Positions 18,502 through 26,377 of a stretch of DNA of 64,000 nt are shown here, one piece after another. The notes beneath the pieces were generated by a model. It was given only the letters and a program-made list of their open reading frames with translations, was not told the origin of the DNA and searched no databases. Made by a program: the position numbers and the translations under genes. Numbering within the stretch: position 1 is the stretch's first letter; every line of letters begins with the position of its first letter. The DNA is from Chryseobacterium paridis (GTDB lineage Bacteria > Bacteroidota > Bacteroidia > Flavobacteriales > Weeksellaceae). Where the stretch lies: positions 1,163,390 to 1,227,389 of the forward strand of contig NZ_JAENHK010000010.1 of the NCBI RefSeq assembly GCF_016595215.1. Direction: 5' to 3'.

Positions 18502-18861
18502 ATGAACTACAAACTTGCGCTCAATACGCAGGAGCCTAACTCTAATATTGTTTTTAATACAATTGTATTTGATTCATTCAAAATCAATATAGTTGAGAGA
18601 TACGCTGGATCGATGAGTTCTCGTCCAAAATTATGTGAGGTTTTATTTAAAGTGAGAACTTTAGATGATGATCTTATAAAAAAAAGAGATGGTAATATCA
18701 GGGTAAAAATTAGAGGTGAAGAATTCGAAGCCTATCAGAGATTATCCCAGAAACTGAACTCATACGAATACAAAAACAAGCTGATCAATAGAAAAGATGC
18801 AGAACAAGATTATGTTCATTTTACGCTGAGTTTGGTCATTGCTAATTATAATCTTAATTAA
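18502..18861 (+). CDS. Hypothetical protein, 119 residues
   Basis: A soluble protein of unknown family. It starts MNYKLALNTQEPNS and is rich in Lys, Asp and Asn, with a predicted alternation of beta strands (NIVFNTIVFDSF, EVLFKVRTL, NIRVKIRGEEF) before a helical middle and a final strand. No signal peptide, membrane segment or catalytic motif is seen. The ATG at 18502 was chosen because the -7 box at 18479-18486 overlaps the upstream TTG. It stands alone between gnd and the ASCH gene. Confidence 0.65.
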   Translation: MNYKLALNTQEPNSNIVFNTIVFDSFKINIVERYAGSMSSRPKLCEVLFKVRTLDDDLIKKRDGNIRVKIRGEEFEAYQRLSQKLNSYEYKNKLINRKDAEQDYVHFTLSLVIANYNLN

Positions 18862-18956
18862 TCCGCATAAACGGATTTTGATTTATTTAATTGCAAATAT
18901 GTATTGGTAATCTGAAGTAAAGACTTCCAAAATAAAAAGCTCGCAAGTTATCAATT

Positions 18957-19538
18957 TCAGGTCGATGACTTTTTAAGGTATTCATGTCCCAATGGCGAAA
19001 GCTCGTAACCCACCTGATGACTGATTGTCAAACCCAGGTTTTTTAGTTTACGGATATTCAGTTTTAACCAATCTTTTTCAAATCCTGTTAAATCCGCAAT
19101 CCCGATTGCGTGAAAATGAGGATTTTCTTTTATTGCACGTAAAACAGAGTTTGTCCAGGCTCCTTGCCTGCTGAATTGATCAAGTCGTTCCAGCTTCTTT
19201 GTCAGATCCTCAAACTGTTGCTTTGATAGTTCGGATTGTTCCCGCAATTTAATCCGGGGATCCTCTGAATGATAACCAACTGTTATTTTAAAAAGTGTTC
19301 CGGCTTTGTTGTTTTTAAGAGATTCAATTAATCTCTTCCTGTCTGTAAAACCTGCATTCAAAGCATCCTCATCAGTTATATCATTCTCATCAATGGATTC
19401 CACATTATGTATTTTAACCAAACCAATAGAAGTGTGCAAAAGACTTCCACTATTGACAGAAACCTTTTGCCAATGACGAAAAGCCAAGGTAATTTCCCCT
19501 GACTTTATCCCTTCCAGATGTACTTCTTTAAATAGCAT
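18957..19538 (-). CDS. ASCH-domain protein with C-terminal winged-helix-like region
   Basis: A 193-residue protein. Residues 1 to about 95 look like an ASCH (PUA-like) domain: MLFKEVHLEGIKSGEITLAF opening, then RHWQKVSVNSGSLL and a strand leading to VKIHNVESI. ASCH domains bind RNA or nucleotide-like ligands. The rest contains a helical linker and a region (NPHFHAIGIADLTG, LKNLGLTISHQVGYELSPLG) that resembles a winged-helix DNA-binding fold. The pairing suggests a regulator that senses RNA or a nucleotide, but no target is evident. The neighbouring genes are unrelated. Confidence 0.65.
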   Translation of the reverse strand: MLFKEVHLEGIKSGEITLAFRHWQKVSVNSGSLLHTSIGLVKIHNVESIDENDITDEDALNAGFTDRKRLIESLKNNKAGTLFKITVGYHSEDPRIKLREQSELSKQQFEDLTKKLERLDQFSRQGAWTNSVLRAIKENPHFHAIGIADLTGFEKDWLKLNIRKLKNLGLTISHQVGYELSPLGHEYLKKSST

Positions 19539-19717
19539 ACCTAACTGTATTACTTAATCTCCCTACTCTATCTATCGAATTCATTTTGTTCATTATCTAA
19601 ATGATCATATTTATTTTTGTCACTGCTAAATATACTTAAATAACTATTTAAAATTGAAATACTTTATCCATACTGTGACAACATGAAGTGGACTTCCAAT
19701 CCATAATCAACTTTATT

Positions 19718-20122
19718 TTACTGATGTAAAGCGCTCATCAATCCCAAAGTATCTTCCAATAGGATGTATTTTACAATCAATCCATCAACGACGGTAATCT
19801 CTGTAAAAAATACTGATTTGAAATTTTTTCCCGTTTTGAGCATAAGGGTTTCAAAATTTCCTGAACTAAGTATTACATTTCCATCGGTTGCTATATGATT
19901 AATCGCAGCAGAAACAGGTTTTGTATTTTGCCAGAGTAATTCAAAAAATTCCCGTATCTGATTATACGTGTTTCTTTGTCCTAACCAGGGAGCAATGGTT
20001 TCATTCCCTGGAACCTGCCAATCCAGGTGTTCGGGGAATAACTTCATGATCATTTCAATATTACGTTCTCCTAATGCAGCGTAATATTGTGAAACTATAT
20101 CAATAGGATTCTTGTTTTCCAT
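19718..20122 (-). CDS. NTF2-like (SnoaL-type) protein
   Basis: A protein of about 134 residues with the NTF2/SnoaL cone fold pattern: IVSQYYAALGERNIEMIMKLF at the start, VPGNETIAPWLGQRN, and the closing strands AAINHIATDGNV, FFTEITVVDGLIVKYILLED. The start is placed at MENKNP (20122), matching the MENQAK start of the next gene; a longer frame to 20176 adds only an Asn/Lys-rich tail-like stretch. It is paired with another NTF2-like gene just upstream, both transcribed away from an AraC regulator. Such proteins are often small-molecule isomerases or binding proteins; the substrate is unknown. Confidence 0.75.
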   Translation of the reverse strand: MENKNPIDIVSQYYAALGERNIEMIMKLFPEHLDWQVPGNETIAPWLGQRNTYNQIREFFELLWQNTKPVSAAINHIATDGNVILSSGNFETLMLKTGKNFKSVFFTEITVVDGLIVKYILLEDTLGLMSALHQ

Positions 20123-20208
20123 TAATTCTATTTTATCTTTATTAATATTATTATTTTTTAAACCTACCAGATCCATTTTAGTTAATCTGACAGGTATTTA
20201 AATTGATT

Positions 20209-20607
20209 TTAATCTTTCCAGAAGTTGTCTTCTTGTATCTGATCAGCAGAAAAGATTTCAACTTTGGAGATTTTATCCTGTACAACCGTATAAATATCGG
20301 TATTATACACATCCAGTTTTTCTCCGGAAGTTTTCTCTCCGGTCCAGTGCAGCTGGCATGCTATCCTGTTGTTGTTTACACTTATAGAGTCAAAAGAATT
20401 TAATTTCAGGGTATTTCCTGTCATTGTAAACATCTTCCCCACCATTTCAAACACTTCTTGTTGTGAGTTTTTTAAACCAGAGATCACATTGTCTCCTGGT
20501 TGAGACCATTGTACTTCAGGATCTAATAATGATCCTATCTTTTCAAGATCTATCATTTTAACTGCTGTTAAAAATTCTGTAACGATTTGTTTTGCTTGAT
20601 TTTCCAT
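20209..20607 (-). CDS. NTF2-like (SnoaL-type) protein
   Basis: A 132-residue NTF2-like protein: IVTEFLTAVKMIDLEKIGSLL, a WSQPGDNVISG turn that corresponds to the WQVPGNETI turn of its neighbour, and the paired strands RIACQLHWTGEKT and LDVYNTDIYTVVQDKISKVEIF. It precedes the other NTF2-like gene on the same strand, so the two are probably a small operon. It is divergent, across about 150 bp, from an AraC regulator gene that may control it. No enzyme family can be assigned. Confidence 0.75.
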   Translation of the reverse strand: MENQAKQIVTEFLTAVKMIDLEKIGSLLDPEVQWSQPGDNVISGLKNSQQEVFEMVGKMFTMTGNTLKLNSFDSISVNNNRIACQLHWTGEKTSGEKLDVYNTDIYTVVQDKISKVEIFSADQIQEDNFWKD

Positions 20608-20756
20608 ATTATTTTTTCATTTTTTATATAAGCCAAAGTTCGTCGCTTTGCATGAAACATGAAGTACCTCAAAACGACATTAAATGATCATTTCCCGCCA
20701 AATTTTACATCCACCTGCTCGAATATTAATATTTTAGCAACATATAGTGATCTATC

Positions 20757-21785
20757 ATGGAAAACCCATCTAAAAATTTTGTTTTACAACTAATTGGATA
20801 TGCAGTTCAGAGAGACTTTTCTGCTGATGAACTGATGTCTGCATCAAACATTACCATAAAGGAGCTGACCAATTTAAAAACTTCACTTAGTCAACAACAA
20901 ATTGATGATGTTTGGCGTAATGCAGTATCCATTACTACTGATACTATGTTTGGTCTTCATCTTGGAGAATCTTTACAATTACAAGCCCTTGGGGTAGTCG
21001 GGGAAATGATCAAGACCAGTAAAACTGTAGGTGAAGCGCTGACAAATGCTGCCTCACTCACCCACATGATCACAACATTATTTGAACTTAGCATTTTTAA
21101 GGATGATGACCATTTCTCTATAGCCTTCATTCCTCTCAATGCTTCCTGGCACAAGAACATTGTGGATACCCAAATACTTGACTTTTTAATGGTTATGGTT
21201 GTTCATGAACTTAACGGTATGTTGTTTAAAAAACTTTATCCCCGTTCCGTAAGTTTTGCCAGGCCATTGGAATATCCTCAAGAATACGAACGTGTCCTTC
21301 GTTGTAAACCAGAAGACAATGCAAAGATCAACCAGATTTCGTTTGATATTGCTTACTGGGATGAAAGGATTATAACTGCCAATCATGAACATCAGAAACT
21401 TCTGCTTAATGAGTCTGGCACCTGGAAAAGTAAAGAAACTGCAGGGCAACTTTTTAAAGACCGTGTATATAATTACATCCGAGCCAATTCTTATCTGAAG
21501 ATGGTCACTTTGGAAGATCTCGCGGGCAATTTCAACATCAGTACACGTACACTTCAGCGTAAATTAAAAAATGAAGAAATTAATTTCCAACAGCTTGCTG
21601 ATGAAGCACGTAAGAATCTGGCTTTAATGTATCTCAGAAATAATTCTTTCCAGATAACAGAAATATCAGGTATGCTTGGCTATAATGAAGTAAGTGCATT
21701 TATACGTGCATTCAAGCGATGGACCGGACATTCTCCTGCTACTTATCAAAAGAAGCTTAATAACCCTGAAATAGAGGCTGTGTAA
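20757..21785 (+). CDS. AraC-family transcriptional regulator (arabinose-binding-domain type)
   Basis: A 342-residue regulator. Residues 1 to about 230 resemble the PF12625-type N-terminal domain of AraC proteins such as OruR/ArgR-like regulators (GVVGEMIKTSKTVGEAL, then SIAFIPLNASW). The C-terminal 100 residues hold two HTH units: VTLEDLAGNFNISTRTLQRKL and ITEISGMLGYNEVSAFIRAFK, ending with WTGHSPATYQKK. It is divergent from the two NTF2-like genes, and the shared 150-bp spacer is the natural place for its operator. The inducer is unknown. Confidence 0.85.
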   Translation: MENPSKNFVLQLIGYAVQRDFSADELMSASNITIKELTNLKTSLSQQQIDDVWRNAVSITTDTMFGLHLGESLQLQALGVVGEMIKTSKTVGEALTNAASLTHMITTLFELSIFKDDDHFSIAFIPLNASWHKNIVDTQILDFLMVMVVHELNGMLFKKLYPRSVSFARPLEYPQEYERVLRCKPEDNAKINQISFDIAYWDERIITANHEHQKLLLNESGTWKSKETAGQLFKDRVYNYIRANSYLKMVTLEDLAGNFNISTRTLQRKLKNEEINFQQLADEARKNLALMYLRNNSFQITEISGMLGYNEVSAFIRAFKRWTGHSPATYQKKLNNPEIEAV

Positions 21786-21867
21786 GAAAACCTAATTTTT
21801 ACATCCTGGAAAACATAGAGGAAAAATTATACTTAATTGTGTTAATAATTCGTGTTAGCTCAATACT

Positions 21868-22181
21868 ATGATCAAGATCATAAAAAAACTTAAGTACACT
21901 TTATATATTTGGTTATTAGTATTCCAACTAATAATAATAATAATTTCATCATTTTTACGCGAGCTTCTCTCCAACGGGAAGCTTTTTACAAAAACACTTT
22001 TTAAAATTATCATACTGGATGGGAGTCTTTCAATTGAAGGGCTCTTTTTTTATTTGGGATAATTTGTATATTCGGAAAAACTAAAATTACTATGATTATC
22101 GACGAAAATGATCAATCTGAAATATATTATAAATATAGAACAATAGACAACTACAAGTATTTTGTAGATAAGTCCGTTTAA
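21868..22181 (+). pseudogene. Small membrane protein with a single-base frameshift
   Basis: The frame from the ATG at 21868 encodes a basic start (MIKIIKKLKY) and a hydrophobic helix (IWLLVFQLIIIIISSF) but stops at 22060-22062. Just before that stop is a run of seven T at about 22044; one extra T there would continue in the next frame as FGIICIFGKTKITMIIDENDQ and onward to a stop at 22179-22181, giving about 104 residues with a second hydrophobic segment and a hydrophilic tail. The continuation looks like real protein, so this is either a recent pseudogene or a sequencing error in the homopolymer. Function unknown. Confidence 0.45.
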
Positions 22182-22440
22182 AACTTTCCCGCCGGCTGTA
22201 ATATATTTAATTAGAAACCAATTTTTAATTTTTGCCGGATCTGCTCTCTTATTTATAAGATTCCAAAGTGTATCAGAACCACGTGTATTATAAGTGTAAG
22301 ACACCAATGCATCGAATTAATTTTGAGTAAGCGGAATCTTTACTTTTTGCGATACTATTCTTTCATGCACTTCCAAGTCTTGGCGTAAAGCATCTATTTA
22401 AAGAGATCTATTTTGCAAACTCCTTAATCCAAAAGTATAT
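22160..22440 (-). pseudogene. Decayed GH24 (phage-type) lysozyme C-terminal fragment
   Basis: Reading the minus strand downward gives PLTQN, a TAA stop at 22317-22319, then FDALVSYTYN, SDTLWNLINK, ADPAKIKNWF and ITAGGKVLNGLI. This is the ordered C-terminal pattern of lambdoid-type GH24 lysozymes (LTQNQFDALVSF, then N..A..F..W..AGGKVLPGL). Upstream of the stop, IDALRQDLEVHERIVSQKVK fits the preceding helix, but the frame there meets another stop, with EFAK and ISLN readable in a neighbouring frame. The catalytic N-terminal Glu region was not found. It is thus a remnant of a lysozyme of phage or effector origin, disabled by stops and frameshifts. Its 3' end overlaps the frameshifted plus-strand gene. 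Confidence 0.65.
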
Positions 22441-22503
22441 TCCATTGCATTTATTATTTCAATACTGCTTTTTATGTATATTTAAAGCAAACTTTTAGCT
22501 ACA

Positions 22504-23874
22504 ATGAAACAACAATTATTCTTTAAGCAGATAGCTTTTTTGCTTTCTCTTTCTTTTTCATTCATCTTATTCGCACAAAATAATAGCTGGCAGCCTCTTG
22601 GTCCGGATGACTCTAATCAGCCTTCCTTCGGAACTTCTGATATTACAAGCCTAGCCATAGCTCCAAATGGCACGATCTACTTTGGTTATCGGGATTATGT
22701 TAATGGTAGTAAGGCCACTGTAAAGAAATTTAGTGGGACAACCTGGGAAACAATTGGTACAGCAGGATTTTCAGATGGTATTATGTCCCAAATAGATCTT
22801 AGTATAGCTCCGAATGGAACTCCTTATATTGCCTATCAGGATTACACTAATGGAGGTAAAGCGACCGTAAAAAAGTTCAATGGGACAAATTGGGAAACAG
22901 TAGGTACAGTTGGTTTTTCAGTAGGGGGTGCTATTTTTATAAGTTTAGCTATAGCTCCGGATGGTACACCATACATAGGATATTCGGATACTACGAATAG
23001 CAATAAAGCTACAGTAATGAAGTTTAATGGAATCAATTGGGAAATAGTAGGTACACCATGGATTTCCACAGGAGATGCTCAGTATGTAAGTCTTGCAATA
23101 ACACAAAATGGTATACTTTACGCTGGTTATCGTGACATCGCTGCCGGTGGTAAAGCCACTGTGAAAAAATTGAGTGGCACCAACTGGGAAACGGTAGGTA
23201 CAGAAGGGTTCTCAGTTGATCTTAGTGCTATGTATCTCAGTCTTGTTATATCACCCAATGGTACTCCATATATTGGATATTCAGATTTCAATGGTAGTGA
23301 AAAAACAACTGTTATGAAATTTACCGGCACCAATTGGGAAACAGTAGGTCCGGCTCAGTTTTCGGCAGGTACAGCAGTTTTTACTAATCTTGCAATAGCA
23401 GCAGACGGCACTCCTTATCTGGCCTATGCTGACGGAACAAACAGTATGAAAACTACTGTAAAAAAATTCAGTAACAACAGTTGGACTACAGTGGGCACTC
23501 CAGGCTTTTCTGCAGGAGGGGTCAACTATTATGTTGATCTTGCTTTCAGCCCGGACAATAAAAAAATAGTTGTAGGATACAGCTTATCCGGATCAAATGG
23601 TGTTTTTGCCAAATACTATGATGCTGGTGAGTTGAACACCAAAGAAACTGAGATTCAACATTCAGGAATATATCCCAATCCTACAAAAGGAGAACTCAAT
23701 ATAAAAACGGACAAAAAGATAAAATTATCTACTCTGTTTGATATGGCGGGAAGGATAATTCTAACAACATCATCCCCAAAAATGGACATTTCTGAATTGA
23801 CCAATGGAACTTATATACTCAATGTACAATTTGAAGATGGTACTTCTTTTTCCGGGAAAGTAATAAAAGAATAA
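22504..23874 (+). CDS. Secreted repeat (propeller-like) protein with T9SS sorting domain
   Basis: A 456-residue protein with a signal peptide (IAFLLSLSFSFILFAQ). Residues about 25 to 375 consist of roughly seven repeats near 50 residues long, each containing a SLAIAPNGTPYIGYSD-like strand pair, a KATVKKF strand and a GTNWETVGT turn. Spacing and pattern suggest a beta-propeller, perhaps a sugar- or protein-binding one. From residue 385 there is a T9SS type A sorting domain (IYPNPTKGEL, then TNGTYILNVQ). No active-site motif is seen. It is a single gene, closed by the terminator at 23916-23950. Confidence 0.8.
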   Translation: MKQQLFFKQIAFLLSLSFSFILFAQNNSWQPLGPDDSNQPSFGTSDITSLAIAPNGTIYFGYRDYVNGSKATVKKFSGTTWETIGTAGFSDGIMSQIDLSIAPNGTPYIAYQDYTNGGKATVKKFNGTNWETVGTVGFSVGGAIFISLAIAPDGTPYIGYSDTTNSNKATVMKFNGINWEIVGTPWISTGDAQYVSLAITQNGILYAGYRDIAAGGKATVKKLSGTNWETVGTEGFSVDLSAMYLSLVISPNGTPYIGYSDFNGSEKTTVMKFTGTNWETVGPAQFSAGTAVFTNLAIAADGTPYLAYADGTNSMKTTVKKFSNNSWTTVGTPGFSAGGVNYYVDLAFSPDNKKIVVGYSLSGSNGVFAKYYDAGELNTKETEIQHSGIYPNPTKGELNIKTDKKIKLSTLFDMAGRIILTTSSPKMDISELTNGTYILNVQFEDGTSFSGKVIKE

Positions 23875-23915
23875 ACTTTGCAAGAGATGTTTTGTAAGGA
23901 GATTTGTTAGTAAAG

Positions 23916-23950
23916 AAAAAAGTATGGTTAATGAATAAACCATACTTTTT
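23916..23950. terminator. Bidirectional intrinsic terminator
   Basis: A 13-bp perfect stem (AAAAAGTATGGTT with its complement) and 9-nt loop with T-rich ends on both strands lies between convergent genes ending at 23874 and 23954. Confidence 0.85.
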
Positions 23951-23953
23951 TTA

Positions 23954-25753
23954 TTAGTTTCCAAAATTCACAAAATGAGGAATATCCGTCGCAAAATTAT
24001 TGATGGGTAAAAGATTATTTCGATTGCTATTAAAATCAAAAACTGAATTATTATCAAAAGGAACACGGGGATAATAGGTGAATGAAATCTGTATCCTGTT
24101 GAAAACCAAAAAAGGATTATTAATTAAAACACCAATTCCTATTTTTGTGTTTGCTTTTGTTTTCAATAGCTTATCATCGGGCATGCCTAACCAACCTACT
24201 GCCGCAGTTAAGTAGGGACTAAAATGGAAATTCTTCCAGGTCTTGTTAATAAACAATTGAAGCTGATACCTTAAAACCAACTTTTTAGTTCCTATATAAT
24301 CTGAATTGTAGACAGGAAATTCATCTGGAGAAGAAAGATTAATTCTGTCTTTATAAGAATAATTGTGTTGAGGATTTCCCAATGCTAAAGTCGGTGAAAA
24401 GAAATGTCTTGCCTTAGCAAATTTCCAATCTGTCAGGTTTGTAAAATAAGTTCCATCTAACCGAAAGGATTCACGATTTTGATTTTCTTCGTTAAAAAAT
24501 CTTCCAAACTGCGCTTTTAAAGTGAAATAACCCACCCGTATAAAATTACCATATGATGCAGAAACCCCTACATAAGGCTTTACCTCATTGCTTCTGGATA
24601 AACCTCCAGCAGTAAAATTCAACGAGTTACCATAAGCAATATCTTCCGGCAAATCGTATTGAAAAATATTCTTCTGAACAGAAAAATTCCTGTTAATAAA
24701 CCCGATAGACATTAAAAAGCTGCTATAAGAATTAAAATATTGATATCGGTCTGCTCCTGGGCTGTCTTTGTACTGATAATTCTGAAACCGCCCTATTACT
24801 GCGATATTACTGGAGACTTTCTCAGTAGGATCAGATGAAATGGGAATTTGATAACCACCCCATAAATCCTGACTGTATACTTTAATCTGAACTTCCGGAT
24901 AGCTCGTATCAGTTTCTATTGGAAGTAAAACCTTTCGCATGAAATATTCGAAGGTAAAGCCACCTGCCCATTTCGTCAGAGGAGAGAAAAAATCTCTACG
25001 GACATTAAAATTAATCCTTTCATTTCTAAAAAAATCACGTTCCCCCAGGATCTGAGCATTGATATAAGAACCAAAAAGATTATATGCTGTATAGCTTCCT
25101 AAAAGATAATTTTGTTTTTCTTTGGAATCATTTCTATAAAGAAAATCAAATGTATGCCCCAATCCCAATACATTTTCTTCAGTCACTCCCAATCCTATTT
25201 TACTTCCTGAATAACTTAATCTTGGTTTTAAACTCCAGGAATCAAGAACTTTTACAATAACATCAATGGAATCCTTATTAGAAGTACTATCAGAAACACT
25301 GATATGAACTCTGTTTATAAAAGGCATAGTTCTTAGCAAACGTTCAGATTCGTAGAGCTTCTGAGCATTATACTCTTCACCTTCCTTAAAAAGCAAATAG
25401 TTATTTACTGTAGAAATTTTTGTTGTAGAATGAAGGTGATCGGTAATCCAATCGTACCATTTAAATTTTTCTTTATTATCCTTCGAACCATATCCAAATG
25501 GGTCAATTGTTTCTACGTGAATATTTCTAATATATTTTTTGTGATAGGTTTCCTGTAACAATTTTTCAGTCCTGGACTTAACAGATGTCGAATCTGCCTC
25601 TCTACGAAATATCAAGCGATGAATAAATTTGGTAATTTTTCTTTGGTCTGAGAACTCTTCTATTTTATAATAGAGTGAATCTTTTTTTTCCTGAGCATTT
25701 AAAAAGGAAAAACCACATACCAAAAAGATGAAAATTACGGTTAATTTAGTCAT
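23954..25753 (-). CDS. Outer membrane barrel protein with POTRA-like N-terminus
   Basis: A 599-residue protein with a signal peptide (LTVIFIFLVCGFSFLNAQ). Residues about 75 to 190 include FKEGEEYNAQKLYESERLLRT, FINRVHISV and DSIDVIVKVLDSWSLKP, the pattern of POTRA domains in BamA/TamA-type proteins. The remainder is a run of alternating strands rich in aromatic residues (for example GFTFEYFMRK, FIRVGYFTLKAQFGRFF, IQISFTYYPRVPF) expected of a large beta-barrel. This suggests a BamA/TamA-superfamily outer membrane protein that may insert or export another protein or lipid. The canonical C-terminal aromatic residue is not the last one (it ends FVNFGN). It stands alone. Confidence 0.6.
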   Translation of the reverse strand: MTKLTVIFIFLVCGFSFLNAQEKKDSLYYKIEEFSDQRKITKFIHRLIFRREADSTSVKSRTEKLLQETYHKKYIRNIHVETIDPFGYGSKDNKEKFKWYDWITDHLHSTTKISTVNNYLLFKEGEEYNAQKLYESERLLRTMPFINRVHISVSDSTSNKDSIDVIVKVLDSWSLKPRLSYSGSKIGLGVTEENVLGLGHTFDFLYRNDSKEKQNYLLGSYTAYNLFGSYINAQILGERDFFRNERINFNVRRDFFSPLTKWAGGFTFEYFMRKVLLPIETDTSYPEVQIKVYSQDLWGGYQIPISSDPTEKVSSNIAVIGRFQNYQYKDSPGADRYQYFNSYSSFLMSIGFINRNFSVQKNIFQYDLPEDIAYGNSLNFTAGGLSRSNEVKPYVGVSASYGNFIRVGYFTLKAQFGRFFNEENQNRESFRLDGTYFTNLTDWKFAKARHFFSPTLALGNPQHNYSYKDRINLSSPDEFPVYNSDYIGTKKLVLRYQLQLFINKTWKNFHFSPYLTAAVGWLGMPDDKLLKTKANTKIGIGVLINNPFLVFNRIQISFTYYPRVPFDNNSVFDFNSNRNNLLPINNFATDIPHFVNFGN

Positions 25754-25945
25754 TATAGAATTTAATAAAATTTATGGTATCAATTTACAAGCCAATAAAT
25801 ATTAAAAATATGCTATAATGCGAAAAAAATAAGTTACAAAATAATACAGGTATAGAAATAAAAGTATTAATTATGTCTTTTTCATAAGAGAAAATAATAC
25901 ATATAATTTGATGGTAAATGATGGGAATAATAAATTAATGAAGAC

Positions 25946-26176
25946 ATGGAATTTTTAAACTTTACAAACATACGTCCCAAAATTAATGGATATTATTACA
26001 TTATTTGGGAACCAGGTGATGAACCTGAATTTGTATGGATTGATTATTTTACTTTAGATGGGCAAGAATTTTGGACTTGGCGTTGGAACCTTAACGAGGA
26101 TCCTGAGGATCTTTTTTTAGATATTGCCAATCCGGACACTATTCAATTCTCTGAACTAATTATCAAGTTTAGGTAA
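25946..26176 (+). CDS. Small hypothetical protein, 76 residues
   Basis: A short acidic protein with many aromatic residues (YYYIIWEPGDEPEFVWIDYF, EFWTWRWNL) and no signal peptide or membrane segment. No family is recognised. The coding look is supported by the regular pattern of hydrophobic and acidic residues and the ATG start after an A-rich leader; it ends before the shared terminator at 26217-26243. It could be a small immunity or regulatory protein, but nothing shows this. Confidence 0.55.
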   Translation: MEFLNFTNIRPKINGYYYIIWEPGDEPEFVWIDYFTLDGQEFWTWRWNLNEDPEDLFLDIANPDTIQFSELIIKFR

Positions 26177-26216
26177 AAAATAAAAAGGATTTGTGAGTAA
26201 AATTGGATAAAAATAA

Positions 26217-26243
26217 AAAAAGCCCCTAAAATAGGGGCTTTTT
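26217..26243. terminator. Bidirectional intrinsic terminator
   Basis: A 12-bp perfect stem (AAAAAGCCCCTA with TAGGGGCTTTTT) and AAA loop lies between the small plus-strand gene and the minus-strand tRNA. Confidence 0.9.
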
Positions 26244-26244
26244 G

Positions 26245-26316
26245 TGACCGCAGAAGGATTCGAACCCTCACTGTCGGAGCCGAAATCCGAAGTTCTATCC
26301 ATTAAACTATGCAGCC
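26245..26316 (-). tRNA. tRNA-Arg (anticodon TCG)
   Basis: A 72-nt cloverleaf reads on the minus strand. The acceptor GGCTGCA pairs with TGCGGTC through two G-U pairs, and the discriminator is A. The D arm is GTTT/GAAC, the anticodon stem TCGGA/TCCGA has loop TTTCGGC, and the T arm has TTCGAAT as its loop. Loop positions 34-36 give anticodon TCG, reading Arg CGN codons. CCA is not encoded. The terminator at 26217-26243 follows immediately. Confidence 0.9.
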
Positions 26317-26377
26317 GAATAGGTTCTGGGACATTAAGTAAGGTGCAAACAAAGCCCTAAATCCTAATTCCTCATAC

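Noticed and set aside
20123..20176. An N-terminal extension of the NTF2-like protein
   Set aside because: The extra residues are Asn/Lys-rich and unlike the start of the paired gene, which begins MEN as the shorter form does.
22504..23874. A mobile element or phage fibre with internal repeats
   Set aside because: Repeats are protein-level propeller-like units with a T9SS sorting domain, i.e. an ordinary secreted protein.
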